From Zingiber officinale (lineage: Eukaryota > Streptophyta > Magnoliopsida > Zingiberales > Zingiberaceae): DNA of 64,000 nt. Below are positions 34,681 to 46,703 of the stretch, piece after piece. Within the stretch, counting starts at the first letter, position 1. Each line of letters opens with the position of its first letter. The notes under the pieces were generated by a model. The model made no database searches. It had not been told where the DNA came from and was given only the letters and a program-made list of their open reading frames with translations. Location of the stretch: the NCBI RefSeq assembly GCF_018446385.1, contig NC_056000.1:77076688-77140687 (forward strand). The letters are read 5' to 3'. The translations under genes were made by a program, and so were the position numbers.

Positions 34681-36424
34681 TGATAACCATGATTTCATTG
34701 CATTATTTTGATTCATATATGCATGGTTTGATGTTGATTTTATAGGTTAAAATCATGGTTACATCACAGTTTGTGCATTGTGTGTATTTTTGGACTTAAT
34801 TGCAAATTACTTTATTTTTATATTATTTGATGCTAATATTTGATTCTTATTTTGTAGGCATTAAAGGATCTTGAATTTGGACCGAAATTGGGCTCAAATC
34901 GGAGTTCAAACGAGAAGATCTAGCCATTGAGCATTATGGGTCATTTATCAAGAATAGGACAGATCTAGACCATCCGTTGAAGATCTGGCTGATTCAACTT
35001 AATGGGGAGCAGATCTGAGCCATTGATGAAGATCCAGAAGTTTTGATCCAGATCTGAGTTCATCTAGCCATTGATCAAGCCGAATTAATCTGGGCCGTTC
35101 AATGAAGATTGGGCTGATCTGGGCCATCCAGTGATGATCTGATTGATCCGACCTACGGGAGGGTAGATCCAGACCCTAGATCAACATCGGTACATTCGGA
35201 TCAGATTTTGGATGACTTTTCACTGTTGATTTAGCCCGGAATCATCTCAACCGTCCATTCCAGATCCAGATCTGATTTAAATGAGAAGCTACAGTACCTA
35301 GCTTCTTCGTCGAATCCTCCACGCACAGCAGCTTCGTCCCCGCGGCATTTCTCCGGATTCCGGCCCCTTTCTCTTCTCCGATCATTCTCCCGAGCTTCAA
35401 CCTCGGTGAAGGACGTCCCAGCAGCTTCATCCCGATTCTCTAGAACCGATTTGGGTGTTCCCTCCGGCGCAATCTCCATTTCTTCGATGCCTCTGTTCAC
35501 CTCAGATTTGGAGGTGTTCTTCCAAATCTGAGCTCCGATTCCCATCAGCAACGCTCGGCGGTGGTCCTCCGGCGTTCCTGAGCTTCATCCGACCACAATT
35601 CGCATTCCGTAGCTCCCATTCCAGATTCAGAGGTCAAGGATGGCAGATTTCCAGATTTTCGGCACTTGAGTGGGTTTAGGGTTGTTCTTAGCTCGCCGGG
35701 GGTGGTCCGTCGGTGTAGTTGAGCACTCCTTGAGCTGATACGCCATTGAGATGTTCCATTGAGGTCCAAAGTTGGGTGGTCTCGACTTTGGCACTATTGT
35801 GTGACGGCAAGAGTGTGAAACTTGTGGAATTGGTTGTGAGTTGGATTGGTTAGGGTTTATTTCTTTTTTCTTACTGTTTTATAGCTTAGCACAGATTACT
35901 TTTATGTTTTGTTATCTTTTTATGCAAGTAGTTAGCATTTCTTTCTTTGTTGAAGTTTAGTTTAATTTTAATTTGTTGCTTGGTTAAGTGTTTAGAGTTT
36001 AAATTCAAGCTAGAGTTTTAAGTTAGGGTTTACATTTTGCTTTAGATCATATTTAATTTGATATTTGCTATTTCAATCTTAGTTTAAGTGTGTGTTAATA
36101 ATTTAATCACAACGTAGAGTGACAATGCGTTTGGGTTTGATTATTGGCACACAAGTAGATTTCATTTATGCATTAGAGTAATCTCTTTATTTGTTGTGCT
36201 TTCCTCTGTTAGATTTAGATTTAAAGCTTTTAAACCCCCAACTCCATTTTTATATCGAAAATCCCAAAAAATAGGAATAAAAGACAATCCTAAATTACAT
36301 TCTACCGTTGGTTCCTCGGATCGATCCTGGGCTCGTTACTACAACGTTATTGTGAAATTAAGGGGTTCAGTGAAATATACATTTGTACAATTTGATTAGC
36401 GGATGTGACAGATTCGCCTCATCA
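34681..36424 (+). repeat. 3' LTR of element D
   Basis: This 1,744-bp copy matches 26783-28525. It is preceded by AAGTGTGGGGGATT and followed by CTTGG, the target duplication. Confidence 0.9.
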
Positions 36425-36817
36425 CTTGGCTCTGTCTTTTAGGGAGAATCTGAAGAGCAATAACCTTACTGATTCTGGAGGGACTTCGTTCACTTTCATG
36501 GTACCACAAATCTCGTAGAAAATCTCTAAGTGGTGATTTGGATCATCGTGCGGTCCTCCTCCAAATTGATTATGCTGAACCATATGAATTACTGCAAGCT
36601 TGATTTCAAAATTGTTAGCTTCGATCGGCGGTCGAGTGATGCTAGACCTAACCCCCCATGCATAAGGTGTTGCATAATCCTTCAATAATTTATCAGCCAT
36701 CTCTGAAGATTCTTGTGCTGCTTGAAATTCTTTCTGTAGGTTTCTTCTTCTCAAGAAAGTCCTATCGATCTCTGGATCGAACGATAGAAGTTGTCCTGAA
36801 AGATTAACTCTTCGCAT
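36425..36817 (-). pseudogene. gag: element C gag, N-terminal part
   Basis: The open frame begins MRRVNLSGQLLSFDPEIDRTF and runs into the D insertion at SLKDRAK. Typical Athila/Tat gag N-terminal features are a DYATPYA stretch, the FEIK motif, FGGGPHDDPNHHLEIFYEIC and VRLLLFRFSLKDRAK. It is joined in order with 26782 downward on the other side of D. Together these form a capsid-like protein, broken by stops in the second half. Confidence 0.75.
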
Positions 36818-37039
36818 GCAAAAATAAAATATGAAATATATTAAAGAAAAAGAGATGAAATAATATTTTTTTTACGTTTTAATAAAAATGCATAAGGTAA
36901 AGAAAAGCAAGAATAAAATTATTTATCTCTAAATGCAAAATAAAGGAAAGATAAAGGAAAAGAAAACAAAGTCTAGTCTAATCTAGTATGATTATCATTA
37001 ATGTTATAGACGCAGTCCCCGGCAACGACACCAAAAACT
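36818..37039 (-). promoter_or_regulatory. element C leader and primer-binding site
   Basis: This AT-rich leader ends in the PBS (minus strand TGGTGTCGTTGCCGGGGACTG at 37013-37033). A few bases separate it from the LTR end. Confidence 0.7.
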
Positions 37040-38892
37040 TGTTACTAACCGCAAGTGCACGGATTCGTCGTCAGTAATATATAAAATTGTCGAACCACAG
37101 GGACTGTTGATTAAGCACTAGAGATGTCGCAAAGTAAGTTATCTAGATGGTTGAAAGTTGTCTTTAACGCTTGCAAATTAACGAGAGTGATTGAAAAGAG
37201 AAAGAGAAAGATAAGAGAATCAATCTTGGAGAGAATTGAGCTTTGGGAGGTGGATTCTAAGATTTCAGTTTCGTTGTGGTGGAACCTAATGTATCATGTT
37301 CTATCTTTTCCTAATTGTCAATCAACATACCTTCGCCGGAAGTTAAAGCTACTATCCTTAAGTACTCAACAGAGAAGACCCCTGTGAAATCCTTTTACGG
37401 TTAACCCCTGTCACTAGGGTGCCTCGGTAGATCACAAGAATACAAATCTAATCGATATCATTAGGGATAGAGATAGGGGTTTGGTTTAGTCTCTTATTTC
37501 CTTGTGGAAAAGTTGCCTCTCCTTTCAAGGGAATATCCTAGACATCCGTGAACAGGTTACCCCTGTCACTAGGGTCCCTCGGGTATACGATCTAAGATCC
37601 TCTCTTTACGAAATTAGCAATTCCTACACAATCAATTAATATGACAAGGCAACAAGCATATCAAATAGAAACGAAGCAAGAGAAATCATCCAACGAGTAA
37701 AGGTACAAACATGAGTCTTACATCAAACCCTATCCACAACTACTCCCTGATCCTAGAAAAGGATATCTACTCCATTGTAAGAGAGGAACACCCCCAAAAC
37801 ATAAAGTAAAGCACACTTACAACCCTTGATGTGAGAAGAAGGGGAAGAAGAGATGCTGCCGAGGTTTCCAATGTCTTGGTGATGCCTCCTTGCTCTGGAG
37901 ATGGATGGAACGTCAAGAGATGGCGGTGGATGAAGCTCTAGGGTTTCCCCCGAAAGGGAGAACCCTTTCCCAAGGAGAGGGCCGAAGTCCCGAACCAAAG
38001 ATCCCCCAATGAATAGGGCTCTTGACCCTTTTACAGGGTAAGGTACGGGTGCCGCACAACCCGTGTCACGACCATGTGAGATCCGCACGACCATGCCTAT
38101 CTTCTGCACTGGTTAAGTGACACGATCGTGCGAGTTGACACGACCATGCCTATCTTCTACACTGGTTAAGTGGCATGGCCATGCCTATCTTCTGCACTAG
38201 TTAAGTGGCACGGTCATGCGAGTTGACACGGCCATGCCTATCTTCTGTACTGGCTAAGTGGCACGACCGTGCAGAATTGACACAGTCGTGTATCAAGGTC
38301 GTGCCTCTACTTGTAAGCCATTTTAGTGTCTCTTAACGTGGTAATCTTGAGTTTGGGTCTTCGTAAAAGTTGTAGATCTTGAAGTTAGCTACAATTTGAT
38401 ATAAATAACAGCCCAAAACTCAAACAGACCACAAAGTTATGTCTGTTTTACTCTTGGTGTGCAGTGTAGGATTTGACACGGTCGTTGCCAAGGTCGTGTC
38501 TCATAGAAACGAACTTTAGACCTTCAAGACTTGGTTTTATCTGGTTAAAGTTTTCATAAGAGTTGTATATCTTGAAGTTATCTACATTTTGATATCTTGA
38601 ATGACTCATAACTCCAACCGAGAAGAAAGTTATGGTCATTTAACTTTTGGTCTACAGTGCTAGAAATCTCATACGACCCGGACACCTTGGAAGCTCTAGA
38701 CTCATTTAAGCTCCATTTTTACTCCAAATCACATCCTATCAATCAAAACAAGCAAAGAGTAGATCTCCGAACAAAATATAATGGAAGTATGATATTATAA
38801 TGAAATAGGATGCAATAAACATAGATTATGCTAATGAAATATAAGTAGATGTGCATTAAAGCATGCATAAAAGTGCATATAATCTACGCACA
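37040..38892 (-). repeat. 5' LTR of element C (outer end approximate)
   Basis: The LTR end next to the PBS (TGTTACTAACCGCAAGTGCA in plus orientation) is clear. It carries the wording ACCCCTGTCACTAGGGT twice (37405, 37560) and a short degenerate tandem array with CACGACCATGCCTATCTTCT about every 50-70 bp (38085-38300). The other end is put at 38892 (minus-strand start TGTGCGTAGATTATATGC). That choice rests on pattern alone, because the partner LTR is not in the window. Confidence 0.55.
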
Positions 38893-41805
38893 TTAGTTGG
38901 CTGCAACTAAGATTTATATAAAACAAATCGATATATAACACGCATAAACACATGATCAAAAAATTTTTAAAAATGCATAAACACAGCCAAACTGGATCAT
39001 TGTTGATAAAAAAATCTTGCAAGAATACTAAAGAGATTAACATAGTGATGACATAATATAAGTAACATTTTTATCAAACATTTACACCAGCAAAAGGTGA
39101 ATCTTAAGGTTTAGATCTACAATAGCTATGAAAACTGACGGCCGGGAATGCCCAAAAAAAAAACAAATGATCAACCAAAAAACATGAGGTGTTTTTCTTT
39201 CAAATCACCCAATCAAAAAAATGGCTGCCAAGAATCTCGAACGGCTACGGCGGTGGAGGGGCTACGTCGTTTTTTTTTTGGAGAGTTGCGTTCGTCGACG
39301 ACGAGTGGAAGCTCTGTGACGAGAGAATGGGGATATGAAAATTACTGTAGATTTTGACGGTCCAACTTCCCTAGTAATTACCACTTGAAAAAATCCAACC
39401 ATGGTTGGGTTTTGATGGAGCTCGTAATTAATGATAAAGTATAGTTGCGGGATTTGTAATTTCTAATGTAAGGAGATATATGATTTGTAAGATAGGGTGC
39501 ATAAGAAAATTGTAGGGATGTTTTTTCATCGTAGAGAGAATAATAATTTTTTTTTTATTTTTGATATGATAGTTATGCAACACATTGGGAGCTAAAAAAA
39601 AAAAAAAATCTGATTTAAAGATTTAACTAATAGAGATGCTCCAACAATTGAAGATGCGAGAAGGCATATTCCCAATTAATTAACTAAAAAAGATGGTTAA
39701 CTGAGAACATTAATTTAAGAATATCTTCAATAGTCAGAACTCTAAATAAGATGTATAACTAAGGGATATTAGATTTCTAGGTCGCCGTGAGCACTTCTCG
39801 ATTTATCCTGACAACAAATGAAAAACTTTCATAGGACTAGACCGATCACCCCAAGTTTAATATTATCTAGTTCAATATTTTCTAAATGAGTTTTGTTGTG
39901 ATTCCTAATATACCATCTCAAAAGCATAAAAAAAAAATAGTATTCTCTCCATTATATAAAAAAAAAAAAATCTCTCATACACTATCAAATTACACATTTT
40001 TTATTTATTATTTTTTCATTCATTCCAATTTTGAGAGAGAAAAATATCTTCTTAAACTAAAAACCTCAAACTCCTATGTTCAATTTTTCTTTTCTTTTTT
40101 CAAAATTTTAATTTTACAAACCTCTCATAAATTTTACATTAAATTTTCCTTATTAAATTAGTAATAATAGGAAGGTTAATTGAATTAATTAAATGATAGC
40201 TGGGATCCAAAAGTGACGCCAATTTATTAATAGAATGATAGCTGAAGTATTGAAAGATAATTATTTTTCCTTTTTAAATAAATAAATAGCGCGAAAAGGA
40301 AACTAAATTCAATCCGTTCAAAACAAAATAAGGTTGGACTTTAATTAATTTTCTATTAATTAAATGCGGCCAGTTATATTAGGTTTCATATTAATTGTCA
40401 AGCATGAACAAAGAAATCACGTACTCAGATTAATAAATTTTAGAAGACATGCATTTTTATAAAAACTGTTAAACGCATTTTAAAAGTCATCCTTTAGCAA
40501 ACCTTAGACACCTAGATAAAATAAAAGTATTGTAGTCGAGAAAAGGAGTTATATATATACCCTGTCACATAAACTTAATTTCATCCCCGGCTCATCTAGA
40601 AAACTTGAACATTCTGCAGCACCAAAAGCTTGTTCTTTGTAACATCGATCTTTTAGTTATATCTCACATTTGTTGCTGAATTCTGCGTCGACCAACAGTA
40701 GCAATACTCTTGATTATAATCTTCAAAAATATAATGATAGTTGAAGTGACAAAGACGAGCAAAGTGAGAAGGCAAGGGTTTGCTTTACCTTAATATAGAC
40801 GCCTCGCATATGAGCAAAATCCAGATTCTAGTGTGGAACATGTGCATCAATCTGGTACACGTTAAATGGAAGGCGAGAAATTAAAGCCATTCAATTTGTC
40901 GGTAGCATTTGAAAGCTAAGAAAAGACCAGCTTTTCTAAAACTGCCTTACGTAGCTCAAACGTTTCTATCTGTTATCAAAAAGGAAAATAATAACAATGA
41001 AATCGATCACATTAGAAAGAAATTCAACAAGGAACCTATTTGCTGGCTTGGATCACGCTCGTAACTTATAAATATGGTCTATTCAAGTACAAATATTTCT
41101 GACCTACACAAGATCGAGTCACTGTGCGAACAAGTTCAGTAGGCAGTGACAGGAACAGCAATTGCTAGGTTTATTGTAAATATGCTTCCTTTTGTTTAAA
41201 ACTCATTACAAGGTTCGACATAATCAAATTATTTCCAGATCATTTTAAGCATATAATTGGTTCCAAGAAAAAGAAATATAGAGGTCAAATGGCAAGAGAA
41301 GCAATTTGAGTCTCACATCTCAGTTACATGATGATAGTGTGACATGAAAAAGCAGAAAAACTAATAGAAAGCGAAAGAACTGAAATTTTTTCCCCTGAGC
41401 AATGTTGATTGTAAAAAAGTTGAAATTGAGAACCAAATACCAAGAAAAGAACGATCCTAGCAATATCTGTTGTAAGGAAGTTGAAATACAGAACCTAACA
41501 TCAACAAGAAAAAAAAGTGAGCTTGGCAATGTCTATTGTAAACAAGTTGAAATACAAAAACCAATATCAAGAAAAAAGTGTGGAACAGATGCGCAAGGGG
41601 AAGCACAATCTAATACAAAATATGACACTTTCAATATCCCCATGATACATGATCAAACCTAAGATGACCTTAAACTGATGAGGAAATGAGGCGACTCTTA
41701 TTTGTCTCGCATGCCCCCTCAATCCTAGTGTTGCCAAAAGTGAATGAGAAAGTGAGTTACTTTAATGCTAATTTGAGTGGTATAAGAAATAGTATTATTC
41801 ATATT
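38893..41805. other. AT-rich intergenic region, no recognised gene
   Basis: No ORF with recognisable protein character was found. Long A and T runs occur at 39240-39280, 39545-39610 and 39930-39970. A possible TATA motif (TATATATACC) lies near 40552. The LDFAHMRGVYIK-like minus-strand stretch near 40795-40830, followed by GTAAAG, could be an exon remnant, but I cannot assign it. The triple repeat at 41401-41580 is listed separately. Confidence 0.5.
41401..41580 (+). repeat. three-copy degenerate ~60-bp repeat inside an open frame
   Basis: Three consecutive units begin AATGTTGATTGTAAAAAAGT (41401), AATATCTGTTGTAAGGAAGT (41462) and AATGTCTATTGTAAACAAGT (41528). Each is followed by TGAAAT and an A-rich tail. 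They lie in an 86-codon open frame (41402-41662) whose translation repeats a (C)K.VEIQ pattern. The unit lengths (61 and 66 bp) differ by indels. No function is recognised. Confidence 0.6.
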
Positions 41806-42014
41806 AGAATTCTAATAAAACTTCGGCCGTTTTTGTAGAGTAGGCACGTCGCCGAACTACGGTAACTCTTCTTCTTTTTCTTCTTCTTCTCCTTCGTGTT
41901 TGCTCTCCTTTTGTGCGTCTTTGTCTTGTTGCTCCGCTCGATCTCTTTTATTTCTTCCTCTTCTTCCGCGTGTTAGAGGTTGAGAGGTGTTGTTGCCCCC
42001 TTCTTTGCGCAACA
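41806..42014 (+). repeat. 5' LTR of E, truncated
   Basis: Only the last ~209 bp are present, matching 58384-58592 from AGAATTCTAATAA onward and ending GCGCAACA. Upstream sequence does not match the LTR. The PBS TGGTATCAGAGC follows at 42017-42028. Confidence 0.85.
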
Positions 42015-42054
42015 ATTGGTATCAGAGCTACAGGTTTTGGCGGATTTCTTCAAT

Positions 42055-43003
42055 ATGTCGGGGACAACTTCTGCGAAGTTTGATATGGTGAAGTTTGGCA
42101 GAACCAGAAACTTTGGATTATGGCAGAGAAGGGTTATGGACTTGTTGGTGCAACAAGGCATGGTAAAGACGCTAGGAGAAAGAAAACCGGAAAGCATGGA
42201 GAGATCAGATTGGGAAGAACTTCAAGAGAAGACAGTAGCAACAATCAGGCTTTGTCTTACAGATGACGTGATGTACCATGTCATGGACAACGAGTCACCG
42301 GTGGAAATTTGGCAAAAGCTGGAAAGCTGGTACATGTCAAAGTCATTAACAAACAAGCTATATCTTAAGCAGAAATTCTTTGGGATGAAGATGACAGAAA
42401 GAATTGATCTGAGCCAACACATCGACATATTCAACCAAATTGTAAGTGATCTGAAGTGGGTTGATATGAAGATCGAAGACGAGGACAAGGCGCTGATATT
42501 GTTGAATTCTCTACCTTCATATCCTACGTACCAGAATTTGGTTACTACTTTGATGTGGGGTAAGGAAACTCTCAAATTGGAGGAGATCACAGGTGCGTTG
42601 CTAGGTTTTCACCAAAGGAAGAAAACAAGTGATGAAGTTTCTCAGGGAGAAGAACTTGTGGTAAATAGCAACCAAGAGCGTGGTAGCAGTAAATCTCGAC
42701 ATGGATCGGGTAACAACAACAAGGCTTGTTCTAAATCGAGAAGGAAGAAGGTGATCACGTGCTACAAATGTGGAGGCAAAGGTCATATCAAGAGAGATTG
42801 TCCAGATATAAAAAAATATGTTGCAGAGAACAAAGGTAATTCGACAAAGTCTGCAAACATAGTTAAAGAAGAAAATTCAGAGAGCGGTGATAGAGATATG
42901 CTATCAGTTATGTCGAGTTCAAAGCAGCTGACAGATGCATGGATCTTAAACTCTGCATGTTCATATCACATGACTCCAAACAAGGAGTGGTTTGACACCT
43001 ACA
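42055..43003 (+). pseudogene. gag: copia E gag and start of protease
   Basis: The ATG at 42055 opens a frame running through the copia gag domain (WQRRVMDLLVQQG; a Trp-containing LESWYMSKSLTNKLYLKQ), LLNSLPSYPTYQNLV, a CCHC knuckle CYKCGGKGHIKRDC at about 42760-42801, and the protease start ILNSACSYHMTP. The catalytic DSA of this family (seen in F) is NSA here. The frame is cut by element H at 43003/43004 and resumes at 46704. Gag itself looks intact. Confidence 0.85.
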
Positions 43004-46000
43004 CGCTACTAGAAATAAGATCTATAAGGACACACAAAAATGTCCTTATAGTATACTTTTAGTGACATCAAAGCTATGGTGACATCACCAAAAAATGTAT
43101 TGAAATATGATGTTAGTATAGACCCTCTAATATTCCTGACATTTATATAATGTCATTATAAAATATCTATGCTAACTACAAAAGTGTCTTAAATATAGAA
43201 ATATACTGACTATCGAAAATGTCACGAAAAGTATACTACATAGACATTTATATATGCCTTATTATTATATTAATAAGTAAATGTCACCTAAATTAATCTA
43301 TATTAACAATTATAAATGTTTTAAAAATTTTGTATATTATTACTGATATTTATTCATAATACAAAACATTCACTAAATAATACAAAAAAATATACATCAT
43401 CACAATTTACTCATCATCACAATTCACCACTATATAAAATAGAAAAGTTTTACATCCAAAATATCCAATTCATTCACCACGTCATCACAATTCATCTCAT
43501 CATCACAAAAATACAAATGCAATACTAATGTAAAAGTATTAAATCCAACACTAAGTAAATACTAACAAAACATTGAGTTTTAGAACTAACAAAATCTTGT
43601 AAAATAAAAAGCTCTACTAATTTACTATCAACTATCTTCAACCATCATATGCAAAATCCAAATATCTGTCACCTACAAATACAATCCAAAAATTTGTATA
43701 AGTAAATTAAACAATGAAAATATAAACATAATAAACATAATTTAAAAGATGGAATATCATACCAAGTGAGAAACAAATAAAATATCATTCCATAGGCACT
43801 TATCAATGGATAGCATTACACTTTGAAATGAAACTCACGGAAGTGAACCAACCAACCTCCTGGGGCACAGTTAAAACCTAACTCAACATTCTTCACAAGA
43901 TCCATTAAAATTATGAGACATGCTTACATGTAGATAAATTTTTTGCATTATTTTTTTTTAAAAAAAAATAAAATAAAGATCTCAGACTATTGGTTGAGTA
44001 TATTATGAATTGTATGTTTTTAGAGCATGGTTCCATGACAAACCTTACCACTAAGGCATGATCACATTCTAAAACATGATAAATCCACAAAAACTTAGCA
44101 ATATCATATCACACCTGAAGGTCACCAATAGCTTGATCCCCAGCATCCTACTAATTTGGAAATTGTTCAAACAAATACTCGATTAACATGCCAAACTGCA
44201 TAAGAATAAAATAAATTTATTCAACAACAATTTACAAGAGGCAACAATAAGTATATAAAATATAAAGTTTAATTAATGAGTAATTAAAATATAAAATTAA
44301 CAAAACTACATGGCATCCCTGATAGAACAACAATAGTCAACAATTAAAAGGTAGCGTCATACACAGAATCCATCTTATTCAAAGTTATATAGACATACAA
44401 TGCATTAAGTCAAGGTACCACCATAACAGTTCTGGTTAAGTTGTTGTAATGGGAATCACGTTCCCAAGTGCCATGAAACTATGACTCTCACTAAAATAAT
44501 GACACTAAACTTACACCCTTTTCTATATTATATTAATATAATACAACTTATATGGAATATATCCTATATTAATATAATATACTATAGTAGATATCCATAG
44601 GTAATACTAAGTGTGCCACTTCAGAGGTGATGTACCGATTGCATTTAGTTACTTGGTGGAAAGCATAATAAAACAAAATGCAAAGGAAATTTTACAAGGA
44701 TTCTTTGTATAAGGGCTGCAGAAGAGGTAGTAGGGGTGGCAATCCCTACTACAAGCAAAGGGAGGGGAGGAGAACAGGAGCTTATAAGTGGATTAGTGGA
44801 CAAATAAATACTGTTTACCATTTATATTACCTTTTTTAACTTATCAAGCATAATCACATTCCAAACTAGGATATCAAACAGGGGAATATATCGGATTTAC
44901 ATGTTAAAAAATTCCATGTCAACATGTATGTCTGTGATTGTAATTCATAACTTTATTTTGTCTGTAAAAGAACTGTTTCTCTTAAAAGTTTAAAAGCAAT
45001 TTACCACGAGTTGTTTTACAAAACATAGTTGATCAGGCCCCTTTTTGTATGATGAGATACTTGCAAGAACTGCACCAGTGTATAAATTGATCACGAGATA
45101 CCAAAGGCAAAGCCAGGAGATAGAGAACTAGGTATCAAACTTAGAACATAAGACAGATAATGTATAAATGTTATGCGGGAAGTAACCAATCTCAGTACAT
45201 TAGACTAATAGTCAAAAAAAAAAAAAAGATCTGACTTTTAAAGGAAACACGAAATAAAATAACAGCAAGATTGATTCTTCAGTAACTTAATTTAGGAAGA
45301 CCCTTACAGAAAAGACAAAAAGAACCACAAATGTTACCTGTGTACCACTTGTTTGAAAATTTTATATTCACAAATCCAGGTCCAGCAACAGAGGTAGATT
45401 CAATCATCTCAGATTCAGGAAGATTTTTGGCAATTGCCTGTATAAAATGTCATATCAATATCCTTTTAGAGAAAAAAAAATGATACAAACCGCCACGAGT
45501 ATCAGAACAATGTAATATGGCGGCACCTAATTGGCTGTGAATTTTTGACTTTGCAAACATTATGTAGGAACTGATGCTAATGGGAATTATGAGGTACCTG
45601 ACCAATAGAACTGGGATTCTTGAACTGGGTTGTTTTCCCCTTCAATTGTGACCAAATTACCATTGCATTGTCGCTACATCAAAGTTTTTCTAGTCATTTT
45701 CATTCACCAAACAAAGAGCAAATAGTAAAGATGATAACTATAATTACAAAACAATAGAGAAATTAATCTTATAAATATCTAAATTAGAGGAGAATTGCAG
45801 TGGCAATAACAATTATACATTCTAACTAATAAGAACTCAAAATGCAATAGACTTGCATAGTCAGTTTATCAAGCACACAACAGAGAAACAAAGAGGCTTT
45901 GCTGAAATTTGGCCGAAGTGCTTTGCTAAAGAAGAATATAGTAAGAATTTCACCATTGATAATCACCGAACTTTGCTTGGCAAGCCGCAACAATGGGTTG

Positions 46001-46703
46001 GACTTCATCTGGGAATAACGATTCAAGGGATTCTTGTATGGTTGGGGAATCAATTAGTGTTACTTTCATGGAGGTAGGGTTCAGATTGAAATACCTTGAA
46101 AGCTTCAAATTTCTTAGACCAAAACCTCCACTCACTACTTCCTTCCGTAAACCTAAGGAATCACAGAGGAGGCAGTGCTGTGGAGGAATTGTGGTGGAGA
46201 CAAGCGATGGAGGCCGGCGGCGGCGGCGGTGACGACAAGGATGCGTGAACATGGGTGAGAGGAGCGGTGACGGCGAGAATGGGTTAGGGAGGAAAAAGGG
46301 TGAGGATCAGCGACAGAGATGATGAGCGTGGGGGAGAGGAGTGGCGACGGCAAGAGCAGGTTAGAGAGGAAAAAGGGAGAGGAGGTAGCGGCGCTTGAGC
46401 GTGGTGATCTGAGCGGCGACGGTGAAAGTTAGGGATTGTACGCGAGAAGAAAGAATCGGCGCTTGAGGGAACAGTACGCTCGGGCAAAATCTATAACGCG
46501 GCTGTGGGAAAAAAAATACACGTTATACATTAAATATGTTTTATGCTGATATTATTAAAATTTGTCACCATACATAACCTAAAATGATATTTTAATACTT
46601 AAAATAACCTCTTTTGATATATGTCATTATAGATTATTTATAATGACATTAAAAATTAAATGTCATAAAGAAAGTGTCATAATAGACCATATTTCTAGTA
46701 GTG
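43004..46703. mobile_element. CACTA-type transposon H carrying arginyl-tRNA synthetase exons
   Basis: This 3,700-bp element has imperfect terminal inverted repeats: CGCTACTAGAAATAAGATCT at the left and CACTACTAGAAATATGGTCT (reverse complement of the right end). The target duplication is 3 bp (ACA at 43001-43003, ATA at 46704-46706); element F, which lacks H, shows the empty site GACACCTATAGG. ATGTCA/TGACAT words cluster in the outer 300 bp at both ends, like CACTA subterminal repeats. No transposase was found. The interior holds minus-strand exons of a host gene. Between 44200 and 45330, and from 43320 to 44100, the sequence is AT-rich without recognisable coding sequence. Confidence 0.8.
44115..46252 (-). 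pseudogene. captured arginyl-tRNA synthetase gene fragment (4 exons)
   Basis: Exon-like blocks on the minus strand match the N-terminal part of plant cytosolic arginyl-tRNA synthetase. Exon 1 (about 46252-45954) ends VAACQAKFGDYQ. Exon 2 (45673-45598) reads DNAMVIWSQLKGKTTQF. Exon 3 (45437-45338) reads AIAKNLPESEMIESTSVAGP. A further exon (44195-44115) reads FGMLIEYLFEQFPN, two adjacent TAG codons, then DAGDQAIGDLQ. Each block has AG/GT splice borders in the right phase. The exon that should carry the HIGH-type signature is missing between 45338 and 44195, and the C-terminal catalytic and anticodon-binding parts are absent. GC-rich DNA at 46190-46490 may be captured 5' sequence. It is non-functional as a synthetase. 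Confidence 0.8.

Larger units (their letters stand above)
26783..36424 (+). mobile_element. non-autonomous LTR retrotransposon D (LARD-like)
   Basis: This is a 9,642-bp element with two ~1.74-kb LTRs starting TGATAACCATG and ending CATCA, a tRNA-type PBS, PPT-like tracts and a perfect 5-bp target duplication CTTGG (26778-26782 and 36425-36429). The 6.15-kb interior encodes no protease, integrase or reverse transcriptase, only one 222-codon ORF of unknown function. It fits a large retrotransposon derivative that must borrow enzymes. The LTRs differ at roughly 20 positions by eye (about 1 percent), so insertion is fairly recent. Confidence 0.85.
26074..38892 (-). mobile_element. Athila-like Ty3/gypsy element C (minus strand), 5' part, split by D
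   Basis: Element C occupies 26074-26782 and 36425-38892, read from high to low. Its 5' LTR (about 37040-38892) is followed by PBS and leader, gag N-terminus, the D insertion, gag C-terminus, then element B. The gag type (capsid with LxxLPxxSI and WEQCEQKFLDKFYPP motifs, CX2C knuckle) and PBS type suggest the Athila/Tat group. Everything downstream of gag is left of the window. Confidence 0.75.

Noticed and set aside
44115-46252. A functional arginyl-tRNA synthetase gene
   Set aside because: Exons are missing, two in-frame stops are adjacent in one exon, and the catalytic region is absent.
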